The notes below the pieces were generated by a model. It was not told the origin of the DNA, ran no database searches, and worked only from the letters and a program-made list of their open reading frames with translations. A stretch of 11,912 nt of DNA from JBDSKH01 sp050245915 (GTDB lineage Bacteria; Actinomycetota; Actinomycetes; Actinomycetales; Microbacteriaceae): assembly GCA_050245915.1 (NCBI GenBank), contig JBFWWZ010000064.1:1-11912 (forward strand). The letters are read 5' to 3'. Each line of letters begins with the position of its first letter. The stretch's first letter is position 1. Positions 6,591 to 11,912 of the stretch are shown in pieces. Both the position numbers and the translations under genes were made by a program.

Positions 6591-7214
6591 ATGAGCTCGC
6601 GCGACGCCTTCGACCGCGAGTTCTGGGAGGGGCACTGGACGGACCGCGACCGCGAAGCGGATCGCCCGCCCGCGCATCCCGTACTGCAGTCCGAGCTCGA
6701 CGGCCTGGTCCCGGGCACCGCTCTCGACGCCGGATGCGGTGAGGGGGCAGAGGCGATCTGGCTCGCCGCCCACGGGTGGGCCGTGACCGGCGCCGACATC
6801 GCGTCGACGGCGCTCGACCGTGCACGCGCCCACGCCGCGACCGATCAGCTCGACATCGAGTGGGTCGAGGCCGACCTCGGCAGGTGGATGCCACCCCGGC
6901 AGTACGACCTGGTCACCACGTTCTACGCGCACCCCGACATCCCGCAGCTGGAGTTCTACCGGCGCATCGCGGGCTGGGTGCGCCCCGGCGGCACCCTCCT
7001 GATCGTCGGCCACCTCCGTGACGAGGACGGGGACCACGGGCACGAGACCGGAGGCCCGGTCGCCCACGCGACCGTCGGTGCCGACGATGTGGTCGCGCTG
7101 CTGGAGGCCGACGGCTGGCGGATCGTCACCGCCGCGGAGCACACGCGCACCCTCGGGGACGCCTCCGGACGTCCGGTGCGTCTCGACGACGTCATCGTGC
7201 GGGCGACCCGCTGA
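6591..7214 (+). CDS. Class I SAM-dependent methyltransferase
   Basis: This 207-aa cytosolic protein has a Rossmann-type methyltransferase fold. Motif I is ALDAGCGEGAEAIWLA (44-59), binding S-adenosylmethionine. The acidic residue ending strand 2 is Asp69 (VTGADIAS), YDLVTTFY (105-112) corresponds to motif II, and RPGGTLLIVGH (131-141) to the post-II/III region. The N-terminal FWEGHWTDRD and WMPPRQYDLVTTFYAH resemble small actinobacterial methyltransferases of the Methyltransf_25/TehB-like type. The substrate cannot be predicted. It sits 22 bases after the dehydrogenase with its own probable promoter, so it need not share that gene's function. Confidence 0.88.
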   Translation: MSSRDAFDREFWEGHWTDRDREADRPPAHPVLQSELDGLVPGTALDAGCGEGAEAIWLAAHGWAVTGADIASTALDRARAHAATDQLDIEWVEADLGRWMPPRQYDLVTTFYAHPDIPQLEFYRRIAGWVRPGGTLLIVGHLRDEDGDHGHETGGPVAHATVGADDVVALLEADGWRIVTAAEHTRTLGDASGRPVRLDDVIVRATR

Positions 7215-7254
7215 CGGGACTCAGACCGCCCCACCTCGTGTCGGTGCAGCCCGC

Positions 7255-7260
7255 GATACT
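7255..7260 (+). promoter_or_regulatory. -10 element for leaderless VOC-gene mRNA
   Basis: GATACT is followed by six bases and then the GTG start at 7267, the same spacing as at the preceding gene. No ribosome-binding sequence separates them, so initiation on a 5'-terminal GTG is likely. Confidence 0.45.
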
Positions 7261-7266
7261 GATCCC

Positions 7267-7674
7267 GTGACCGCCCCCACCCCGTACCTGATGCTCCCCG
7301 GCACCGCGCGCGCGGCTCTCGAGTTCTACGCCTCCGCGTTCGGGGGCGAGGCCGAGCTCTTCGACTACGCCGCCTTCGGCCGCACCGACGGCCCGGCCGA
7401 CGCGATCGCCCACGGCATCCTGCGCGGGCCGGTCGAGCTGTTCGCCGCCGACGTCGCTGATGGCGAGCCCGCGCCGTCGTTCCAGGGCGCCCGGCTGGCG
7501 CTGCTCGGCACGGCCGAGCCGGCGACCCTGCACGCATGGTTCGCCACCCTCTCGAAGGGCGCGAGCGAGATCGACGAGTTGCAGCTGCGGCCCTGGGGCG
7601 ATGCCGACGGCACCCTCGTCGACCGGTTCGGGGTGGCCTGGCTGCTCGGGTATCAGCCAACCGGCGGCGAGTAG
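7267..7674 (+). CDS. VOC-family / PhnB-like protein
   Basis: This 135-aa cytosolic protein has the vicinal oxygen chelate fold (glyoxalase/bleomycin-resistance/dioxygenase superfamily), PhnB subgroup. The N-terminal YLMLPGTARAALEFYASAFG (7-26) and the C-terminal LQLRPWGDADGTLVDRFGVA (105-124) followed by WLLGY are close to the conserved ends of PhnB-like proteins. His49 in AIAHGIL is a candidate metal ligand. Members are often called '3-demethylubiquinone methyltransferase-like' but mostly have no proven reaction, and none is assigned here. The start is GTG 7267, giving the family-like N-terminus MTAPTPYLML. Confidence 0.87.
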   Translation: MTAPTPYLMLPGTARAALEFYASAFGGEAELFDYAAFGRTDGPADAIAHGILRGPVELFAADVADGEPAPSFQGARLALLGTAEPATLHAWFATLSKGASEIDELQLRPWGDADGTLVDRFGVAWLLGYQPTGGE

Positions 7675-7709
7675 ACGTCCGCCTGGCGACTCCGGGCAGC
7701 CTCCCTGGC

Positions 7710-7734
7710 TAGTATCGACATGTCTGCGTAGACA
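7710..7734 (+). promoter_or_regulatory. Promoter -10 plus inverted repeat before the Roadblock-like gene
   Basis: TAGTAT (7710-7715) is a good -10 hexamer, predicting a transcription start near 7722. Exactly there begins an inverted repeat TGTCT-GCGT-AGACA (7721-7734), which could be an operator at +1 or a small 5' hairpin. The leader then runs to the ribosome site gagcgagg just before the start codon. Confidence 0.42.
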
Positions 7735-7751
7735 CCTGAGCGAGGATGCGA

Positions 7752-8111
7752 ATGTCGAACGTCACCGAGTCACTCGAAGCCCTCATCGAGCTCCCGGGCG
7801 CGCGGGCCGCCGCCCTGGTCGACAGCAGTTCCGGGATGGTGCTGGGCCACGCCGGGTCGGAGGACGACCTCGAGATCACGGCCGCCGCGAACACCGAGGT
7901 GGTGCGTGCGCAGCTCAAGTCGCTGGGGACGCTGCATTCCGACGACGCCATCGACGACATCCTGATCACCCTCAGCACCCAGTACGACATCGTGCGTCCG
8001 CTGGCCGTCGACCCCTCGATCTTCATCTACCTGGCGATGGACAAGAACAAGTCCAGCCTGGCGATGGCGCGCTACAAGGTGGCGGAATGCGAGAAGCAGC
8101 TTCAGCTCTGA
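7752..8111 (+). CDS. Roadblock/LC7-like domain protein
   Basis: This 119-aa protein consists essentially of one small alpha/beta domain of the Roadblock/LC7 (MglB-like) type, which in bacteria often acts as a dimeric regulator of small Ras-like GTPases. Matching features are the N-terminal helix SLEALIELPGARAAALVDS with GMVLGHAG (first hairpin), the amphipathic helix NTEVVRAQLKSLG, ILITLSTQYDIVRPL (third strand pair) and FIYLAMDKNKSSLAMARYKV (last strand and helix). I choose ATG 7752 over ATG 7746 because gagcgagg abuts 7746 but is correctly spaced from 7752. No GTPase or DUF742-type partner is encoded nearby in the window. The family call rests on fold pattern recognition, and the cellular role is unknown. 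Confidence 0.72.
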   Translation: MSNVTESLEALIELPGARAAALVDSSSGMVLGHAGSEDDLEITAAANTEVVRAQLKSLGTLHSDDAIDDILITLSTQYDIVRPLAVDPSIFIYLAMDKNKSSLAMARYKVAECEKQLQL

Positions 8112-8208
8112 ATGAGGCCGTGTCCTCATAAATGCCCACAAGTGGGGGTTTTAGTCCGTCCCCCGCATCGTCAGCATGGAGTCCTCGGCTTAAAGAAGAG
8201 GACCGTTC
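8112..8208 (+). promoter_or_regulatory. Hairpin-rich leader before 8209, weak terminator-like first hairpin
   Basis: Three inverted repeats occupy this 97-base gap. CCCAC/GTGGG (8135-8139/8142-8146) followed by ggtttt is a short, weak terminator-like stem. GGGGG/CCCCC (8144-8148/8160-8164) shares bases with it, so the two cannot form together. GTCCTC/GAGGAC (8181-8186/8198-8203) covers the ribosome site of the frame starting at 8209. A second GTCCTC at 8122-8127 is equally complementary to that site. I cannot identify a riboswitch class or a clear -10/-35 pair. Confidence 0.45.
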
Positions 8209-8430
8209 ATGAGCATCGAAGCACGCCCCCTGCGTGGCCTGCGCCGCAGGGAGAAGGAACCGGATCGCCCGGACTACTCCGAGCCGGAGTTCGCCTCATG
8301 GGCGGCGAAGCTCGACGAGTTCATCCCGGCCGACAAAGCCGCACCGGCGAAGAAGGCCGCCGCGGCACCCGCAGCGGTGGACGCCGCAGCCGAGCCCGCT
8401 GAGGAACCGCAGGCCGGGACTTCACCGTCG
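8209..8430 (+). pseudogene. Probable 5' remnant of an unrelated gene, fused in frame to the adhesin region
   Basis: ATG 8209 has a strong ribosome site (aagaggac, six-base spacing) and encodes a charged, cytosolic-looking start (RPLRGLRRREKEPDRPDYSE, then FASWAAKLDEF) followed by an Ala/Lys/Pro-rich linker (KAAPAKKAAAAPAAVDAAAE). It has no signal peptide. The frame stays open into the secreted adhesin gene, but residues after about 74 change character and the adhesin's signal peptide begins only at residue 95 of this frame. The 3' limit given is approximate, set where the composition changes. Most likely a gene that followed the Roadblock-like gene was cut and replaced by the adhesin locus. 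A true 1103-aa protein with a cytosolic extension is the less likely alternative. Confidence 0.5.
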
Positions 8431-8490
8431 TTCTCGCCGGGGGCGGCAGGGTTCCGCCTACTTTTTGTAGCCTTCAGGGGGTTTTCCAGC

Positions 8491-11400
8491 ATGCGTCACC
8501 GCACCACGACCACTGCTCGTATGCACCGGGTTCTCGTGGCCATGGTGGCCTCCGTGCTGGCGTTGGCGTCACTGTTCGGCATGGCCCAGGCGGCCAACGC
8601 GGACGCGCCGGGGATCACCTCGACCATGCTGTACAACGGCAGCGCCCTGCAGCCAGGGACGGTGCTCACCGCAGGGGCATCCCTCGACCTGAAGGTGCAG
8701 TACGACAACACCAAGGTGGTCCCCGGCTCCACGGTCACCTTCGATGTCGGCACCAACGTCAACGTGGCCAACCTGCCGGCCGCGAACACCTCGATCGCCT
8801 CAGTCAGCCAGAACGGCAGCGTAGTCTCGATCACCTTCAAGAACCCACTGCCCGCCGACGTCAACCAGGGCGTGTTCGATATCGGCCTGACGGTGAACAA
8901 CCCGGCCCAGAGCGGACCCAGCAGCATCGCCTGGAAGATCGACGCTAGCGGCCCCTCGATCCCGGTCACGATCAAACGCACCGGCGACACCCCGCCCCCG
9001 ACGACACCGTCCGACGGCAAGTCCGTCAGTCCCACCAACCTCAACAGCTACGTTCACGTGGCCGCCGACGGCACGGTGACGATTGACCCGACGATCGCCG
9101 GCCAGGCGATCAGCTACACGCTGACCCTCAACTCGACCCAGGCGCAGAACAGCTTCCCGATCTCCGACCAGCTGCCCAGCTATCTCGGGTACGACGCCGG
9201 CTCCTTCACTTCGACGCTGACCACCTGGGATGCGAACGGGCTGAACAAGACCACGTCCGCCCCGACACCATACCCGGCGACGGTCACGGGAAACTCGTTC
9301 ACCAGCACGACGAGTGTCCCCGGCCCCTCGATCCTCACCATCACCTACACCGTGCACGTGACCGACCCGAGCGGGCTCGCGAGCGCCCTGCAGGCGCAAC
9401 TACAGGGCAAGCCCGGTGGGACAAGCTACACCGTGGCACTGCAGAACACGGCGAACTTCAACGGCCACACCGACCAGGCGACCGTGAACGTGCGCGGCAC
9501 CGTCCCGAGCGCCCCGTGCACGGGACTGTGCACCCACACCCTCACCAAGGCCTCAAGCTGGGATTCACGCAACGTGCTCACCGACGCGAGCGGGAACCTC
9601 ACCCCGCCGCAGGGGATCATCTACACTCTGACGGCTAAGGTCGCCACCACGGACGCGGCACTGCCGGTGAACGTCGTCCTGAGCGACCCGCTGCCGGCCG
9701 GTCTCAGCTGGAACAGCACCGACCCGCAGTTCATCACCGGTACCACGCTGACGAAAGCGGCGGACTGCCCGGCCGCAGCCACCTTCGCGGGCGACGGTTA
9801 CGTCGGCCAGTGGTGTGTGAGCGGGCAGACGCTGCTGGTCAACCTCGGTAACACCAAGAGCATGAACGTCACCCTGAACGCGAAAGCACTCGTGAACAGC
9901 GTTGCCGGCCTGACCTCTGGCGGTACCGCCGGGGCCCAGGGCGGTACCCCATACCAGTTCCCCAACCAGGCGAGCATGACGTACGGAGGCACCGGCCCGG
10001 CGACCGCGAACAAGACGATCACGGTGACACAGCTGCCGGCGAACCCCGGAGGCGGCTACACCGACGCGGCTACCTTCAGCAAGACGGCGACCGGAGCTCC
10101 GACCTCCGTCAACCCGGGGCAGTCCGCGCAGATCCCCTACGTATTCAAGGTCGGTGCGGGCAAGGGCATCGATCTCACGACCAGCACGATCACCGACTTC
10201 CTCGACCAGGCCATCTTCGGCACCATCGACACCGCCACCTTGAACCCGACCGGCACTTACAACGGCCAGGCGATGACTGCCGCAGACTTCACGCTGAGCA
10301 CGGACGCCAGCGGGAATCTCGTCATCGTCCTGAGTACCGCCGGAAAGGCAATCGTCACCGCTCAGGGCGTCGACAAGGCCTTCCAGCTGAACCTCACCCT
10401 CACCACGCTGCCCTTTGACGGCAAGGTGACCAAGACCATCACGAACAGTGCTTCCCTCACTGGCTCCACCGGCCAGCCGCCGTACGTGTCCACGATGACC
10501 AGCACGACGACGTCGTATGGCAGCGAAGCCGAGGTCAACAAGGCCCTGTATGACCCCTCGACCGGCGCCTACACGGGCACGCTGCAGGCGACCACGAACG
10601 GTGCGGCGACCTACATTTACCGTGTCGACTTCATCCCGCACGGCGGCTACAACGCCATCCCGATCAGCAACGTCGTGGATAACCTGCCCACAGGGGTCAC
10701 CTTCCTCGGATTCGTCCAAGCCAACGACACCAGTGCAGCCCACCCGTCATCGGGTCCCACCGACATCGGCGGCAACCTTGAAGCCGTCTACGACGACACC
10801 GCCCGAACGGTGACGATCCAGCAGCAATCCGGCACCGTCCTGAACGACCCGAACGGGGACACACTCTCGACATATTTCGCGGTCCGCGTGGCCTCCCTCA
10901 CCGGTCCGATTGTCAACAAGATCGGCTCGGCCACGGCGACCATTGAGCAAGTCGCGTCGGTCTCCGTCGGCGACTACGTCTGGTTCGACAAGAACGGGAA
11001 CGGCCGTCAAGATGCCGGCGAGCCCGGTATCCCCGGGGTCGTACTCACCATCACCGGCCCTGACGGCAACCCAGTGACCGATGTCAACGGCAACCCCGTG
11101 GGACCTACCACGACGGACGCGAACGGCATGTACACATTCGATAACCTGCCGGCCCTGACCGGGAACCAGACCTACACGGTCCATATCGATCGCACGGCCT
11201 CTGCGAAAGCCCTCGCACCCTACGTGCCCACCCAGGCGGGTGTCGGGGACCGGGCCGGCGACTCCTCCACCTGGACCGCCACGACCCTGCCCGGGGAGCT
11301 GCACGACAACGGCGACCGGGACCCGACACTGGACTTCGGCTTCATCCTCACGCCCGTCCCGCCCGTCGTTCCGGCCGGTCCGACCGTGGCGACTGGCGGA

Positions 11401-11520
11401 TCACTCGCCACGACCGGCTCGGACATCGGCTGGGGAATCATCTCCTCCGGCCTGGCTCTCCTCGCCGCCGGCGCTGCGTTCCTGATCGCCGCACGCCGCC
11501 GCCGACACCCGCGGGCATGA
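8491..11520 (+). CDS. Sortase-anchored surface protein with isopeptide/DUF11-type modules and an SdrD-B-like domain
   Basis: This 1009-aa cell-wall protein probably acts as a surface adhesin or fibre. Residues 1-37 form a long signal peptide (basic start, hydrophobic VLVAMVASVLALASLFG, cleavage near AANA). Then come an Ig-like N-terminal region (to about 165) and four repeated modules (about 175-335, 345-515, 525-665, 678-820). Each has a conserved 'D.LP'-like turn (SDQLP, SDPLP, ITDFLD, VDNLP) and an Asn-containing closing strand (NTANFNG, NQASMTYG, NSASLTG, VNKIGSA). The last three begin with a Lys (LTKAS, FSKTA, VNKAL), a layout seen in domains with Lys-Asn isopeptide bonds. An SdrD-B-like module (about 823-952) has SVGDYVWFDKNGNGRQDAGE and DANGMYTFDNLP. 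LATTG (972-976), a membrane helix and RRRR give a class E-type LAxTG sorting signal. Start 8491 has AGGGGG nine bases upstream. No sortase gene is in view. Confidence 0.88.
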   Translation: MRHRTTTTARMHRVLVAMVASVLALASLFGMAQAANADAPGITSTMLYNGSALQPGTVLTAGASLDLKVQYDNTKVVPGSTVTFDVGTNVNVANLPAANTSIASVSQNGSVVSITFKNPLPADVNQGVFDIGLTVNNPAQSGPSSIAWKIDASGPSIPVTIKRTGDTPPPTTPSDGKSVSPTNLNSYVHVAADGTVTIDPTIAGQAISYTLTLNSTQAQNSFPISDQLPSYLGYDAGSFTSTLTTWDANGLNKTTSAPTPYPATVTGNSFTSTTSVPGPSILTITYTVHVTDPSGLASALQAQLQGKPGGTSYTVALQNTANFNGHTDQATVNVRGTVPSAPCTGLCTHTLTKASSWDSRNVLTDASGNLTPPQGIIYTLTAKVATTDAALPVNVVLSDPLPAGLSWNSTDPQFITGTTLTKAADCPAAATFAGDGYVGQWCVSGQTLLVNLGNTKSMNVTLNAKALVNSVAGLTSGGTAGAQGGTPYQFPNQASMTYGGTGPATANKTITVTQLPANPGGGYTDAATFSKTATGAPTSVNPGQSAQIPYVFKVGAGKGIDLTTSTITDFLDQAIFGTIDTATLNPTGTYNGQAMTAADFTLSTDASGNLVIVLSTAGKAIVTAQGVDKAFQLNLTLTTLPFDGKVTKTITNSASLTGSTGQPPYVSTMTSTTTSYGSEAEVNKALYDPSTGAYTGTLQATTNGAATYIYRVDFIPHGGYNAIPISNVVDNLPTGVTFLGFVQANDTSAAHPSSGPTDIGGNLEAVYDDTARTVTIQQQSGTVLNDPNGDTLSTYFAVRVASLTGPIVNKIGSATATIEQVASVSVGDYVWFDKNGNGRQDAGEPGIPGVVLTITGPDGNPVTDVNGNPVGPTTTDANGMYTFDNLPALTGNQTYTVHIDRTASAKALAPYVPTQAGVGDRAGDSSTWTATTLPGELHDNGDRDPTLDFGFILTPVPPVVPAGPTVATGGSLATTGSDIGWGIISSGLALLAAGAAFLIAARRRRHPRA

Positions 11521-11524
11521 CCAA

Positions 11525-11558
11525 TCGCTCGGGGAGCACCCCTATGCTCCCCGAGCGA
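11525..11558. terminator. Strong hairpin terminator after the adhesin gene
   Basis: TCGCTCGGGGAGCA (11525-11538) pairs perfectly with TGCTCCCCGAGCGA (11545-11558), leaving a six-base CCCCTA loop. The 14-bp GC-rich stem starts four bases after the adhesin stop codon. There is no T-run after it, as is common for actinobacterial terminators. It can serve both the adhesin and the remnant kinase gene converging from the right. Confidence 0.8.
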
Positions 11559-11912
11559 CCCGCGAGAACCTATTGAGCCGGTTCGCGCAGAACCTGGTGC
11601 TGCCGCGGATGGCAACGGCTTCGTGGATGATGGCCAGGCCGAGGCCGGCTCCTCTCTCGCCGCGGATGCGGGCTTCGTCCAGGCAGGTGGAGCGCTCGAA
11701 CACGCATCGCTTGTCCTCAGGGCAGATAGGCAGATAGGCAGATACCGGGACCATCATCGACGATAGTGACTGTGACGCCGCCAGCATGGGTGGGTCGCGG
11801 TGACGAGATCGAAAGTGGCCACACGGTGACGAACAGCATCGTCAAGGGGCTTCTTACCTCGCCCCGACATGTAGTGTGCAAGATTTGCCGCCACTGAACA
11901 CAGAAAGTCACA
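11542..11912 (-). pseudogene. Degenerate histidine kinase ATPase (HATPase_c) domain
   Basis: Reading the minus strand, the pieces of a sensor kinase catalytic domain appear in order but in different frames. An N-box-like VAANL...LDDAVRH runs from about 11900 to 11826. GGVTVTIVDDGPGI is the G1 box (about 11780-11740). CPEDKRCVFERSTCLDEARI leads to ERGAGLGLAIIHEAV, the G2 box (about 11720-11610). The first shift lies near 11788-11794 and is repaired by removing one base. The second is caused by the tandem 8-bp repeat at 11721-11744. The coding then ends at a stop inside the terminator loop, earlier than a normal kinase end. The sensor and phospho-acceptor parts would lie beyond the right edge. 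It cannot make an active kinase as read, unless the sequence contains errors. Confidence 0.75.
11721..11744. repeat. Tandem 8-bp repeat, three copies of GGCAGATA
   Basis: Three perfect head-to-tail copies of GGCAGATA occupy 11721-11728, 11729-11736 and 11737-11744. They fall inside the kinase ATP-binding lid just after the DDGPGI motif. One copy would keep the ATPase frame open, but three copies add 16 bases and shift it into an early stop. Confidence 0.9.

Noticed and set aside
8458..8470. CTAC-TTTTT-GTAG hairpin just before the adhesin ribosome site
   Set aside because: The four-base stem is too weak to claim as a terminator or regulatory element. It is noted only because it lies in the presumed junction zone.
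8209..8490. Single 1103-aa adhesin starting at 8209
   Set aside because: The signal peptide would be buried about 95 residues into the protein, while 8491 has its own ribosome site and a normal secretion start. Kept as a lower-probability alternative.
9565..10743. Minus-strand frame of about 390 codons inside the adhesin gene
   Set aside because: It is a shadow of the Thr/Gly/Ala-rich adhesin coding, with low-complexity Gly/Arg/Val translation and no motif.

Overview
The window is high-GC DNA with long reading frames, GTG starts, ATGA/GTGA-type gene overlaps, leaderless-looking promoters and a C-terminal LATTG sorting signal. This fits an actinobacterium, most likely Microbacteriaceae (Microbacterium-like). 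The genus is inferred from general sequence character, not from a search.

Region 1 (1-4687, + strand) is a compact catabolic transport operon. It holds the 3' part of a sugar-type (CUT2 family) ABC solute-binding protein, a double-domain ATPase, a permease, a metal-dependent hydrolase of the 'cyclase' family and a TetR regulator. The first four genes overlap by a few bases. The TetR gene follows after a 34-base gap that carries an inverted repeat. The likely logic is import of a small polyol- or sugar-like compound, hydrolysis of it or a breakdown product, and control by the TetR protein. The substrate cannot be read from the sequence.

Region 2 (4688-5800) looks foreign and visibly less GC-rich. 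Two copies of a 26-base sequence matching the 3' end of a serine-type tRNA (T-loop, T-stem, acceptor strand, discriminator G), each followed by the same rho-independent terminator, lie about 870 bases apart. Between them is one 149-aa gene that looks like the front part of a larger protein. No integrase and no complete tRNA are present. The arrangement resembles stacked attachment-site scars of integrative elements.

Region 3 (5801-8111, + strand) holds four small cytosolic genes: a short-chain dehydrogenase/reductase, a SAM-dependent methyltransferase, a VOC/PhnB-like protein and a Roadblock/LC7-like protein. The methyltransferase and VOC genes each appear to have their own promoter six bases before the start codon, implying leaderless mRNAs.

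Region 4 (8112-11558) begins with a leader rich in overlapping hairpins. It continues into a short Ala/Lys/Pro-rich reading frame that runs in frame into a 1009-aa secreted adhesin-like protein. That protein has a signal peptide, about four isopeptide/DUF11-type modules, an SdrD-B-like module, LATTG, a membrane helix and RRRR. I favour a separate adhesin start at 8491 with the upstream frame as a remnant of another gene. A 14-bp-stem hairpin closes the region.

Region 5 (11542-11912, - strand) is a decayed histidine kinase ATPase domain. One of its frameshifts is explained exactly by a tandem 8-bp repeat present three times.

I do not see a clearly new multi-gene system. The best leads are the paired tRNA-end scars, the repeat-broken kinase, and the leader plus junction in front of the adhesin.
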